A DNA stretch of 64,000 nucleotides from Acinetobacter pullicarnis (GTDB lineage Bacteria > Pseudomonadota > Gammaproteobacteria > Pseudomonadales > Moraxellaceae), in NCBI RefSeq assembly GCF_006352475.1, contig NZ_VCMZ01000001.1, positions 62,001 to 126,000 on the forward strand. Direction: 5' to 3'. Position 1 is the first letter of the stretch; each line of letters starts with the position of its first letter. The notes beneath the pieces were generated by a model, which was not told the DNA's origin, made no database searches, and saw only the letters and a list, made by a program, of their open reading frames with translations. This document shows positions 25,057 to 35,100 of this stretch, one piece after another. Made by a program: the position numbers and the translations under genes.

Positions 25057-25085
25057 GCAAAAAAAATGGGAGCCAAGCTCCCATT
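25057..25085 (-). terminator. terminator of the nucleobase permease gene
   Basis: On the minus strand a 9-bp perfect stem (AATGGGAGC with GCTCCCATT) is followed by an eight-T run. Confidence 0.9.
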
Positions 25086-25107
25086 AATTCATCATTGATT
25101 GATCGGT

Positions 25108-26412
25108 TTAAGGTTCAGGGTCTTTTAAACTAAAAATGAAGTTTAAAAACAGTGCTGCAAAGGTCGCTGTACCAATACCGCCCAAATTGAATTGACCAAA
25201 CTGTAATGCAAAATCACCTGTTCCTAAAATAATCGTGACTGCAGCCACCATTAAGTTTTTGTTTTTAGAAAAGTTAACTTTGTTTTCAATCCAAATTTTC
25301 GCGCCGGCAATGGTAATTAAACCAAACACTACAATTGATGCACCCGTTAAGATGGCCGATGGAATGGTGTGAATCACTGCACCAAATTTTGGTGAAAAAC
25401 CGAGGAAAATCGCGAATACACCCGCGATCACAAAGACAATGGTGGAATAGACCCGAGTAACGGCCATTACGCCAATATTTTCACCGTAGGTGGTCATGCC
25501 CGGTGCGCCAACAGCGCCAGAAAGTGTGGTTGCAACACCATCGGCCACAAAGGCTTTACCAATATGCGGATCAAGGTTTTCACCAGTCATCGCACTGACC
25601 GCTTTAATATGTCCCAAATTTTCTGCGACTAGAATCAGTGCAATCGGGGCAATGATCAGCATGGCATTGGCATTAAATACAGGGGAATGAAAGGTTGGAA
25701 TCCCGAACCATGCCGCTTGTTGAATCGCTGCAAAGTTAATCGGAGTCCCATAACCCATCAGATTAGATACGATAAAATAAATCAGATAAGCCAACAGTAA
25801 ACCAATCAACAGCAATAAACGCTGCATCAAACCTTTGGTGAATACCGCAATACTTCCCATACACATGACGGTCACTAAGGACATCCACATATTAAAGTTA
25901 TTGCCCATCACGCCTTTAACCGTTACAGGTGCGAGGTTTAAACCAATGATCATCACCACGGCACCAGTGACCACAGGTGGCATTAGTTTTTCGATCCATT
26001 TGGTGCCCGTAGCCATCACTATAAAACCAAATAAAGCGTATAACACACCGCAAGCCATGATGCCGCCCGCAGCGACCCCAAGGTTGAGGTTTGGTGCACC
26101 TGTGCCTGATGCGCTATAACCTGTTGCGGCAATCACCACGCCAATAAAGGCGAAGCTTGACCCCAAATAACTCGGCACACGGCCCGCAGTCATAATAAAA
26201 AATAGAATGGTACAAATACCGGACATCAAAATCGCGAGATTTGGATCAAAACCCATTAAAAATGGCGCAAGAACTGTGGCACCGAACATGGCAAATGCAT
26301 GTTGTATACCCAATACCGCACTTTGTGCTGGCGGCAAATACTCATTGGTACCGACCGGTTGATGATTGATATCACCTTGATACGGACGCCATTTTGGAAA
26401 CCAACTGCTCAT
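25108..26412 (-). CDS. NCS2-family uracil/xanthine-type permease
   Basis: A 434-residue inner-membrane transporter with about 12-14 hydrophobic segments. N-terminal LPPAQSAVLGIQHAFAMFGA and GRVPSYLGSSFAFIGVV are NCS2 hallmarks; the substrate-binding TM8/TM10 region appears as LILVAENLGHIKAVSAMTG and the short helix as GAPGMTTYGENIGVMAVTR. Overall it resembles the UraA/RutG pyrimidine branch rather than the larger purine exporters. It imports uracil or a similar base by proton symport. No catabolic genes are adjacent, and it has its own terminator, so it looks monocistronic. Confidence 0.88.
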   Translation of the reverse strand: MSSWFPKWRPYQGDINHQPVGTNEYLPPAQSAVLGIQHAFAMFGATVLAPFLMGFDPNLAILMSGICTILFFIMTAGRVPSYLGSSFAFIGVVIAATGYSASGTGAPNLNLGVAAGGIMACGVLYALFGFIVMATGTKWIEKLMPPVVTGAVVMIIGLNLAPVTVKGVMGNNFNMWMSLVTVMCMGSIAVFTKGLMQRLLLLIGLLLAYLIYFIVSNLMGYGTPINFAAIQQAAWFGIPTFHSPVFNANAMLIIAPIALILVAENLGHIKAVSAMTGENLDPHIGKAFVADGVATTLSGAVGAPGMTTYGENIGVMAVTRVYSTIVFVIAGVFAIFLGFSPKFGAVIHTIPSAILTGASIVVFGLITIAGAKIWIENKVNFSKNKNLMVAAVTIILGTGDFALQFGQFNLGGIGTATFAALFLNFIFSLKDPEP

Positions 26413-26672
26413 ATTTTGGGCGCTCTAAAACTAAACTGCACACATCATACGCTTGTTTAAAAAAAAATTAAGCGCAGTTTGCATGCGATGATTAAAATTA
26501 TTTTGATGACTTTATTGTTGTTTTTACCATTAGGTAAATATTACTGCGAATAGATTGTATTTTATTGCTTATTTAAAAAACATTATTTGGTGGATTCAAG
26601 CCTTAAGCGCAGCCTGCCAATTTCTTTGCAGCAGTTTGCGCATGTATTGAGGTAAACCGAGAACGCTCCTGA

Positions 26673-26993
26673 TTATTTTAACGCATCGATATTTAACGGT
26701 AGAGCAGGGCCAATCCAGTGGGCTTCTGCGGTATGTGCCAAAACCTGATCTTCAATATCGGGATGGATCAAAATAGATTGCCCTAAAGTATGCGGGCGGA
26801 TTAGAACCAGTAAATTGGCAAATTCGAGTTGATCAAATTTAACTTGAAACATGGCTTTAGTATGTGGCCCAACGGGTTGCTGATGAAAGCGGCCAACCAC
26901 ACCTTGCGGAAAGTTTTCTGTCAGAAAAGTACGGAGTAGATCTGCTTGATCAAATTGATCGTGTTCATAATAGATATGTGCATGTAATTGCAT
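26673..26993 (-). CDS. DOPA 4,5-dioxygenase-family protein
   Basis: A 106-residue small dioxygenase-like protein. The opening MQLHAHIYYEHD carries the H-x-H pair, later histidines occur in RFHQQPVGPHTKAMFQVKF and IRPHTLGQSILIHPD, and it ends AHTAEAHWIGPALPL, all in family order. The fold is a compact ferredoxin-like extradiol enzyme; the substrate in bacteria is mostly unknown. An upstream in-frame extension to 27077 exists, but it is made of the repeat cluster DNA described next, so I start at 26993. Confidence 0.78.
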   Translation of the reverse strand: MQLHAHIYYEHDQFDQADLLRTFLTENFPQGVVGRFHQQPVGPHTKAMFQVKFDQLEFANLLVLIRPHTLGQSILIHPDIEDQVLAHTAEAHWIGPALPLNIDALK

Positions 26994-27012
26994 CGGAAGA
27001 CGTCCAAGAAAA

Positions 27013-27355
27013 TGATTTAAAAAAGGTGTAGCTCCCCCCTTGCGCCATATATGGCTCATCTTTGAAAAAGAGGGCAACTTCCATTAAATATCATACTGAA
27101 TTTGATATACAACGCTCCTCCCTTTTTCAAAGGGAGGTTGGGAGGGATTTCTTTGGATCGCAGCATATCAAAAAATGATGTAGCTCCCTCTCCCTATGGG
27201 GAGAGGGTAAAGAAAAAGCAACCTCTCCCTGGCCCTCTCCTTGAAAAGGAGAGGGAAATGCCCTACTCCCACCTTGTTTCTTAGAAAAGGAGAGGGGGAA
27301 CGCCTTGCTCCCACCTTGTATCTTAGAAAAAGATATAAAGTGGGGGAGTAAACTG
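27013..27355. repeat. cluster of palindromic C/T- and A/G-rich repeats
   Basis: The stretch holds a series of short inverted repeats: CTCCCTTTTTCAAAGGGAG near 27117, CCTCTCCCTATGGGGAGAGG near 27187, and CCCTCTCCTTGAAAAGGAGA near 27233. A segment beginning CTCCCACCTTG and ending CTTAGAAAA occurs twice (about 27267 and 27319) with one substitution. A related GTAGCTCCC motif occurs at about 27027 and 27180. It is non-coding repetitive filler between the DOPA-dioxygenase-like gene and ppc, of a kind scattered in Acinetobacter genomes. Confidence 0.65.
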
Positions 27356-27362
27356 CAAAGAC

Positions 27363-30053
27363 TTAACCTGTATTGCGTAGTCCTGCTGCGATTCCTGCAA
27401 TACTCACCATCAAGGCATGATCGACTGGAGTATGTTCAGCCTGACGTTCAGCCAAGTAACCACGACGGCGTTTCATCAATTCTGCTTGCAGTAAATGTAA
27501 CGGCAACAGATAAGGCTTGCGCACTTTCATGGCTTGATCGAGCACATCATTGGAGCTGAGCAGTTTTGATTCGCCTTTAATGGCCAATAAGGTCTGTACC
27601 GCGTCTTGTAAGCGTTGACGTAGTTCTAAGCCGAGGGCTTTGAGGTCTTCGTCATCGGTTAAATGCGCTTCATAATATAAGGCAATATGACGATCTGACT
27701 TAGACAGCACCATTTCCAACATATCGATTAAGGTTTGGAAATAAGGCCATTCAACTAGCATTTCCGCCAAGGTGTTTTTACCATCAAGCGTAATCACTTG
27801 ATTGATCGCAGCACCAGTACCGAGCCATGCAGGCAGCATTAAGCGGATTTGAGTCCATGCAAATACCCAAGGAATGGCACGTAATGACTCAATGCCACCA
27901 CTGACTTTACGCTTGGCTGGACGCGAACCGAGTGGCAACATTTGCAATTCAAGCTCAGGGGTTACTGTGCGTAGGTATTTTACAAAGTGTGGATTGTCAC
28001 GAACAGTTTGGCGATAGACCTGAACCGAATGTTCGGTCATTTTATCCATCAAGTCGCGCCATGCTTGTTTCGGTTCTGGCGGTGGTAATAGGGTGGCTTC
28101 AAGGGTTGCTGCACTATAAATTTCAAGGTTTTGCTGAGCAATTTCCTCTAAACCAAATTTAAAGCGGATCATCTCACCTTGTTCAGTGACACGAATCGCA
28201 CCCGAAATTGAACCAGGAGGTTGAGAAAATAAAGCTTGTTGGGTCGGTGCACCACCACGACTAATCGAACCGCCACGGCCATGGAATAAAATCAATTGAA
28301 TATCATGCTGTTTAGCAATACGGGTCAATTGTTCTTGTGCACGATATTGCGCCCAGTTGGCGGACATAAAGCCAGCGTCTTTGGCCGAATCGGAATAGCC
28401 AATCATGACCTCATGCTTGCCTTGAATATGCTGTTTATACCAATACATGCCCAAGAGGGTGTTCATGGTCGCAGCCGCGCCATCTAAGTCTTTGAGCGTT
28501 TCAAATAGTGGGACAACACGCAGTGGATGTTGAATGCCAGCTTCTTTTTGCAAGAGCAATACAGACAACACATCACTTGGGTATTCGGCCATGGAAATAA
28601 TATAGGCACCCAACGCTGCTTGTGGCTGCTCTGCCAACATGTGCATGGTCGCAAAGACTTCTTGCACATCTGGATGTTCAATAAGGCTTTCTGGCGACTC
28701 AGTTAGATGTTTTGGCAACAACGGTCGTTTGCTTTGCAATTCTTGTAATAAGAAATTTTGCTTGGCTTGTTCTGTCCACGTTTCAAAATTACCCAAACCT
28801 AAATATTCGGTAATGGCGGAAATGGCTTGGCGATGACGCCCTGATTCTTGGCGAATATCTAATTTTAATAGCTCAATGCCAAAGCAATTGATGCGATAGA
28901 TAAAGTCAAGCAAACGACCATTGGCAATTTCAGGCAAATGACAGTCGATTAAAGAACGATAGCAGAGCAACAGCGGTGCTAATAATTCATCTTTATGACG
29001 AATAATTTGGGTTGGATCAATATCCGAGATTTGACCTTGTAATTGATGCGTGAGCCAATCACGGGTCAGTTCGAGGCGTTGTCGGGTTGCACGTAAATAT
29101 TCACGGTAGGGTTCAGCATGTTCTGCACCCAAGGCTTGCTTCAGTTCATCTGAACAGCTTTGCACCGACAGTTCCCAGCGCAGATCTTCAATGTCACGTA
29201 AATATAAATCGGTTGCTTTCCAACGCGATAACCACAGCACTTCTTGGGTCACGACATGGGTTACATTCGGGTTGCCATCACGGTCACCGCCCATCCAAGA
29301 GGCAAAACGGATCGGGGCGATATCCAGCGGTAAGCCTTGTTCGCAATGCTGTTGTACCAGCCCATCTAATTGGCGAATAAACTGTGGCACGGCATTCCAA
29401 AGACTTTGCTCAATGGTGGTGAACCCCCATTTGGCTTCATCGATTGGAGTTGGACGGTGCTGACGAATTTCATCGGTTTGCCAAGCTGAAATAATCAGCT
29501 GCTTCATTTCGTTGAGCACTTGCGCCCGTTGTCTTGGTGTCAACTTTTGTTGATCAAGTTTAGACAGACAATCATTAATGCCATCATATTTTTGAATCAG
29601 GGTACGACGACTGACTTCAGTTGGATGTGCCGTAAGCACCAATTCAATGTTCAGTTCGCAGACTTGTTGATAGAGCTGCGATGCTGAGATATTTTGGGTT
29701 TTAAATTTTTCGAACAAGGGTTCGAGTACATTCGGTGATGCTTGTTCAGGATCAGACTCTGCTTGGCGGCGGCTACGCACCACATGATATTGCTCTGCAA
29801 TATTGGCAAAGTTGAGAAAGTGCGAAAAAGCACGGGTCAATGGGAGAATTTCATGGTCTTCTAGACTTAAAAATAGCTGTTCAAGCTGTTTCTCCGCTTC
29901 GATTTGGCCATCACGTGCGCCTTTGGACAAAGCACGAATTTGCTCAATCTGATTAAACAGATCTTGTCCGGCATGTTCTTTTAACGTTTCCCCTAAAAGA
30001 TTACCCAATAAGCGTACATCTTCACGCAAGGGTGCATCAATTTGTTGAGCCAT
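27363..30053 (-). CDS. ppc: phosphoenolpyruvate carboxylase
   Basis: An 896-residue PEP carboxylase, normal bacterial length. Landmarks in order: VLTAHPTEVSRRTL (catalytic His), SWMGGDRDGNPNVT, GYSDSAKDAGFMSANWAQYR, LFHGRGGSISRGGAPTQQA, FKFGLEEIAQQNLEIYSAA and the invariant C-terminal LRNTG. It carboxylates PEP to oxaloacetate, refilling the TCA cycle during growth on acids or sugars. It is monocistronic. The repeat cluster lies directly downstream of the stop. Confidence 0.98.
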   Translation of the reverse strand: MAQQIDAPLREDVRLLGNLLGETLKEHAGQDLFNQIEQIRALSKGARDGQIEAEKQLEQLFLSLEDHEILPLTRAFSHFLNFANIAEQYHVVRSRRQAESDPEQASPNVLEPLFEKFKTQNISASQLYQQVCELNIELVLTAHPTEVSRRTLIQKYDGINDCLSKLDQQKLTPRQRAQVLNEMKQLIISAWQTDEIRQHRPTPIDEAKWGFTTIEQSLWNAVPQFIRQLDGLVQQHCEQGLPLDIAPIRFASWMGGDRDGNPNVTHVVTQEVLWLSRWKATDLYLRDIEDLRWELSVQSCSDELKQALGAEHAEPYREYLRATRQRLELTRDWLTHQLQGQISDIDPTQIIRHKDELLAPLLLCYRSLIDCHLPEIANGRLLDFIYRINCFGIELLKLDIRQESGRHRQAISAITEYLGLGNFETWTEQAKQNFLLQELQSKRPLLPKHLTESPESLIEHPDVQEVFATMHMLAEQPQAALGAYIISMAEYPSDVLSVLLLQKEAGIQHPLRVVPLFETLKDLDGAAATMNTLLGMYWYKQHIQGKHEVMIGYSDSAKDAGFMSANWAQYRAQEQLTRIAKQHDIQLILFHGRGGSISRGGAPTQQALFSQPPGSISGAIRVTEQGEMIRFKFGLEEIAQQNLEIYSAATLEATLLPPPEPKQAWRDLMDKMTEHSVQVYRQTVRDNPHFVKYLRTVTPELELQMLPLGSRPAKRKVSGGIESLRAIPWVFAWTQIRLMLPAWLGTGAAINQVITLDGKNTLAEMLVEWPYFQTLIDMLEMVLSKSDRHIALYYEAHLTDDEDLKALGLELRQRLQDAVQTLLAIKGESKLLSSNDVLDQAMKVRKPYLLPLHLLQAELMKRRRGYLAERQAEHTPVDHALMVSIAGIAAGLRNTG

Positions 30054-30291
30054 ACTTCATCTCCTTTCTTATATTTCGACTATAACGCGAAATCATTACA
30101 TTCCAAGTGGTGTAATACAAAAGTATGCTTTACATGGTTTTGCTATGCTTTTTTGCCTGCGTTACTTGGCCTATCGCCATTGTAACGTTGGTTTGCTGAG
30201 CATATGATCTTTCATATTTAAAATTAGCTGTCTATCCACACCTAGCAGTTTAAAAGCTGGGCACAGTGGGATCGCTTGGCTGGGCCCTACT

Positions 30292-30918
30292 TTAGCCTGA
30301 ATTTAATTGATATTTCATTAAAAATAATTGAATACTGCTTAATATTATTTGATGTCTTTCTTGCGTCGTCGGTACTTCCCGCATTCCGAGTAGCACTTCG
30401 TAGTGTCGAATGCCCAAAAGTAAGCTTAAAATTAACACGGTTTGTTGTTCAATATCACCGCTTTCAATATGCTTTAATGCCAATGCCTCTTTAAAAAAAT
30501 CTTCCCAAAGTAAGCGCATACGCGTATGTGACGCATTATAAAACTGTAATGCTAAGGGGTTTTTCTCGGCAGCCAATTCAAATAACAAATGTTCAAGTTT
30601 TAGTGCTTCGGGCAGATAAATAACTTTTAGTGACATCTCACATGCGTGAAAAAAAGCATGATTAAAGTCAGAACCTGCATGCAGTTTAAACGGCTGTGCT
30701 TGCAGAGATTCTTCACAGGTCTGTTCAATGGCACAGCTAAATAAATTTTCCTTGTCTTGAAAATGGTTGTAGACCGTCAATTTAGTAACACCGGCTTCTT
30801 TGGCAATCTGATTCATACTTGAGCCGTGGTAGCCAGATTTTAGAAAAACTGACTTAGCAGCGACTAAAATTTGTTTACGTTTTTCAAGGTCTTTGGGACG
30901 TCCAACGGTTATTTTCAA
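30292..30918 (-). CDS. TetR-family repressor of the adjacent RND operon
   Basis: A 208-residue regulator with an N-terminal TetR HTH (KRKQILVAAKSVFLKSGYHG, then SSMNQIAKEAGVTKLTVYNH and FQDKENLFSCAI) and an all-helical ligand domain similar to AcrR-C-type (residues about 85-200). It is divergent from an RND efflux operon, with a 32-bp palindrome centred in the 141-bp gap. The layout is the standard one for local repression of efflux and self-control. The ligand is unknown. Confidence 0.9.
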   Translation of the reverse strand: MKITVGRPKDLEKRKQILVAAKSVFLKSGYHGSSMNQIAKEAGVTKLTVYNHFQDKENLFSCAIEQTCEESLQAQPFKLHAGSDFNHAFFHACEMSLKVIYLPEALKLEHLLFELAAEKNPLALQFYNASHTRMRLLWEDFFKEALALKHIESGDIEQQTVLILSLLLGIRHYEVLLGMREVPTTQERHQIILSSIQLFLMKYQLNSG

Positions 30919-30960
30919 AGTATCTCCAAAAAAAATTAAGATGCGCTTGAAGCAAAAATA

Positions 30961-30992
30961 TTAATTAATGTACTATGCGGTACACTAATTAA
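30961..30992. promoter_or_regulatory. palindromic TetR-type operator
   Basis: TTAATTAATGTAC and GTACACTAATTAA are inverted repeats matching at 12 of 13 positions around a 6-bp centre. Position between the divergent regulator and efflux genes fits an operator covering both promoters. Confidence 0.75.
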
Positions 30993-31059
30993 TTTGCACT
31001 CTAAATTGATTAAATTAAGCCTATTGTGCCTGAAAAACAGCTGAATAAGAGCCACGCCT

Positions 31060-32187
31060 ATGAGTATATGGAAATCGACGGTATTAAGCATGTTAATCGT
31101 GTCGAGTGTGATGTTGTTGGGATGCAGTAAAAAGACTGAGGAAACAGAAGCGGTTCCTTATGTCATGGTGGTGCAGCCAGCGACAACACTGAATGAGCAA
31201 CAAAGCTATGCTGGGGAAGTACAAGCGCGACAAGCCACTGATTTGGCTTTTCGAGTTGGGGGACAAATCACTGAACGTTTTGTCAATGTCGGTGACCGGG
31301 TCAAAGTTGGGCAAGTCTTGGCCAAGCTTGATGTGAAAGACGCGCAGCTACAGCTCAATTCAGCCAAAGCACAATTAGACAGTACCCAATCTGCCGCGAA
31401 AGTCGCCGCAGATGAACTGAAACGTTTTCAACAATTGCTACCGATGCATGCAGTGAGTCAATCGCAGTATGATGTGGTTAAAAATCAGTATGAAGCTGCA
31501 ATTGCCGCGGCCAAGCAAGCACAAGCAAATTTTAATGTCTCTGCCAATCAGACCGGTTATAACCAGTTATTGGCCAATAAAAATGGGGTGATTACCAAAC
31601 GCAATATTGAGGTTGGACAAGTCATTGCCGCAGGGCAGGCTGCTTATCAGTTGGCGATTGATGGTGATCGTGAGGTGGTGATTGGGGTGCCAGAGCAGGC
31701 GGTTGCTAAAATTCAAGTGGGGCAACAAGCTTGGGTCACTTTATGGTCGAAACCAGAAGAAAAGTTTGCCGCCTATGTGCGGGAGATTTCACCCGCAGCA
31801 GATGCATCGCGTACTTTTAGTGCCAAAGTGGCTTTAAAAGAAGGGCAGGGCAGTATTCAGATGGGGCAAAGTGCACGGGTGTTTTTTAACCACCAACAGC
31901 ACGATGTCTTGATGGTGCCCTTGTCCAGTGTTTCCGCCAATGGGCAGCAAGCCTATGTTTGGGTGGTCAATCCCAATCACAGTATTCGTAAAGTGCTGGT
32001 CGGTTTAGGTGCATATGGGCGTGATCGAGTGCAGGTAACCCAAGGATTGAATGCACAGGATTGGGTGGTGGTTGGTGGTGTGCATTTATTGCATGAGCAA
32101 CAAAAAATTCATCCGATTGATCGTGAGAATCGTGCAGTGCAGATTCAGGCAGTAGCTAAAAACACCCAGACAGGAGTTCAGCCATGA
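31060..32187 (+). CDS. RND efflux periplasmic adaptor (membrane fusion lipoprotein)
   Basis: A 375-residue adaptor with a lipoprotein signal peptide (MSIWKSTVLSMLIVSSVMLL, lipobox LLGC). After residue 45 come the family domains: barrel-sandwich half (YAGEVQARQATDLAFRVGGQ, then VGDRVKVGQVLAKLD), a helical hairpin (about 100-155), the second lipoyl half (NGVITKRNIEVGQVIAAGQ), the beta-barrel, and a membrane-proximal domain (GLNAQDWVVVGGVHLLHEQQ). It links the inner-membrane pump to an outer-membrane channel. The stop overlaps the pump gene's start codon, showing coupling. Confidence 0.93.
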   Translation: MSIWKSTVLSMLIVSSVMLLGCSKKTEETEAVPYVMVVQPATTLNEQQSYAGEVQARQATDLAFRVGGQITERFVNVGDRVKVGQVLAKLDVKDAQLQLNSAKAQLDSTQSAAKVAADELKRFQQLLPMHAVSQSQYDVVKNQYEAAIAAAKQAQANFNVSANQTGYNQLLANKNGVITKRNIEVGQVIAAGQAAYQLAIDGDREVVIGVPEQAVAKIQVGQQAWVTLWSKPEEKFAAYVREISPAADASRTFSAKVALKEGQGSIQMGQSARVFFNHQQHDVLMVPLSSVSANGQQAYVWVVNPNHSIRKVLVGLGAYGRDRVQVTQGLNAQDWVVVGGVHLLHEQQKIHPIDRENRAVQIQAVAKNTQTGVQP

Positions 32188-35100
32188 ATTTTAACTTGTC
32201 TGAGTGGGCCTTAAGAAATAAAGGACTGATTCTTTATTTCATGCTGCTCTTGGGCATCGTGGGCTTGGTGTCTTATTCCAAGTTGTCGCAAAGTGAAGAT
32301 CCACCGTTTACCTTTAAAGTGATGGTCATTCAGACCTACTGGCCCGGTGCGACGGCTGAAGAAGTCACATTACAAGTTACAGATCGCATTGAAAAACAAT
32401 TGATGCAGACCGGTCTATATGACCGTATTGCTGCCTATTCTCGTCCAGGTGAATCATTGGTGATGTTCATTGCCAAAGATTCATTGAAGCCGCAGCAGAT
32501 CCCCGATGTGTGGTATCAGGTGCGTAAGAAAATTGGCGACATCAAAACGCAATTGCCAAGTGGGGTACAAGGGCCATTTTTTGATGATGAGTTTGGCGAT
32601 ACCTTTGGCAATATCTATGTACTGACCGGTGCCGACTATGATTATGCGGTACTCAAAGAATATGCCGATCGTTTGCAACTGCAGTTACAGCGAGTCAAAG
32701 ATGTCAATAAAGTCGATTTAATTGGCTTACAAGATCAAAAGATTTGGATTGAAATTTCTAATACCAAAGCCACGCAACTGGGTATACCCGTGGCAGCCAT
32801 TCAACAGGCTTTGCAGCAACAACACAATATGACTCCGGCTGGGTTTTTTGAAACGGCTTCAGATCGCATTCAAATTCGAGTCAGTGGTCAATTACATCGT
32901 GTGGATGAACTGCAGAAAATGCCGTTACTGGTGGGTGACCGCACCATTCAGTTGGGTGATGTTGCCGAGGTCTATCGTGGCTTTAGTGAACCGGCACAGC
33001 CACGGATGCGTTTTATGGGAGAAAATGGCATTGGGATGGCGGTCTCAATGCGTAAAGGCGGTGACATTATTGCCTTAGGCAAAAACCTTGAAGCCGAGTT
33101 TAGTGCCCTACAGAAAAGTTTACCGTTGGGCATGCAGTTGAAAAAAGTATCCGATCAACCGGTTGCCGTACAGCACAGTATTCATGAGTTTATTAAAGTC
33201 TTGGCTGAGGCAGTGATTATTGTTTTGCTGGTCAGCTTTTTCTCTTTGGGTTTTCGCACAGGTTTGGTGGTGGCCTTTTCAATTCCACTGGTTTTGGCGA
33301 TGACCTTTGCGGGCATGCATTTATTTGATGTCGGCTTGCACAAAATTTCCTTGGGTGCACTGATTTTAGCTTTGGGTCTATTGGTCGATGACGCGATTAT
33401 TGCAGTCGAGATGATGGCCATTAAAATGGAGCAGGGCTATAGCCGTTTGCAAGCTGCTGGCTTTATGTGGAAAACCACGGCATTTCCAATGTTGACTGGG
33501 ACACTGATTACAGCTGCAGGCTTTTTACCGATTGCCACAGCGGCTTCGGGGACGGGTGAATATACCCGTTCGATTTTCCAAGTGGTGACCATTGCCTTGG
33601 TGGTGTCATGGTTTGCGGCGGTACTGTTTGTACCGTATTTGGGCGATAAGCTACTGCCAGACTTTAAGCCAGATCAGCATTCACAACGAGCGCCGTGGTA
33701 TCAACGCTTATGGGCGCGTTTACGGAAGCAACCTGAACCGCAACCGATTGTGCGGCACAGTCAAAGCGATGGGCATTTTGATCCTTATCAATCCAAATTC
33801 TATCAACGCTTTAGAATGCTTGTCGCATGGTGTATCGAACATCGAAAAACGGTCATTGGCATTACCGCAGGATTGTTTGTGGGTTCGGTGCTGCTGTTTA
33901 AATTGGTACCACAACAGTTCTTTCCCCCATCAAATCGAACTGAAATTTTAGTCGACTTAAAATTAGAAGAGGGGGCCTCACTGACTGCCACTGAACAGGC
34001 GGTTAAAAAAGTGGAGGCTTTTCTTTCCAAGCAACCCGGCATTGATAATTATGTGGCTTATGTGGGCACAGGTTCCCCTCGCTTTTATTTGCCACTGGAT
34101 CAACAGTTACCACAAGCCAGCTTTGCCCAATTTGTGGTCTTGGCCTCGTCTTTGGATGACCGTGATGAAATTCGTAAGTCGCTGGATGAACAAATTCGTA
34201 AGCTATTACCAGATGTGCGGACACGCGTGACGTTATTGGAAAATGGGCCACCGGTCGGTTATCCAATTCAGTATCGTGTCTCTGGTGAAGACTTAAATAT
34301 CGTCAGACAGTGGGCACAGAAAGTAGCTAAAATCGTGAGTGAAAACCCAAATACTGCCAATGTACATTTGGATTGGGGGGAGCCGAGTAAGATTATTTCA
34401 TTGGATATTGATCAGGATCGTGCACGCCAATTGGGCGTATCTAGTGTTGATGTTGCGAATTTCTTAAATAGCTCGATTTTAGGTGCGGTCATCAATCAAT
34501 ATCGTGAGAAACATGAATTGATTGATATCCGTTTGCGTGGCGATCAAGCTGAGCGTGTTGATGTGGCTTCATTGGCCAGTTTGGCGGTACCGACCAGTAA
34601 GGGCAACAGTGTCCCTTTGTCGCAAATTGCCACGATTCAATACAAATTTGAAGATGGTTTGATTTGGCATCGTAATCGTTTACCAACCATTACCGTGCGC
34701 AGCGACGTACGTACCCATTTGCAGCCCGCGACCGTGGTCAATCAAATGTCTGAACAGATGGCGCAATTACGTGCAGAACTGCCGAGTGGATATTTGCTTG
34801 AAGTTGGTGGGACGGTTGAGGAGTCTGCCAAAGGCCAGTCTTCGGTCAATGCAGGTATGCCATTATTTTTGGCTGTGGTGTTTACCCTGCTTATGATTCA
34901 GCTAAAAAGCATGGCACGTGCCTTTATCGTATTTTTAACCGCACCACTAGGCTTAATTGGTGTGGTTTTATTCCTATTATTGTTTAACAAACCTTTCGGT
35001 TTTGTTGCGATGCTTGGCACAATTGCGTTATCGGGTATGATTATGCGCAACTCTCTGATTCTGATTGATCAAATCGAGCAAGATATTCGCGCAGGCCATG

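Noticed and set aside
26994..27077. 28-residue N-terminal extension of the DOPA-dioxygenase-like protein
   Set aside because: Its codons come from the neighbouring repeat cluster, and the family begins at MQLHAHIYY.
27102..27355. CRISPR array or short coding frames in the repeat cluster
   Set aside because: Repeats are irregular, palindromic and not separated by uniform unique spacers; the frames consist of repeat DNA.
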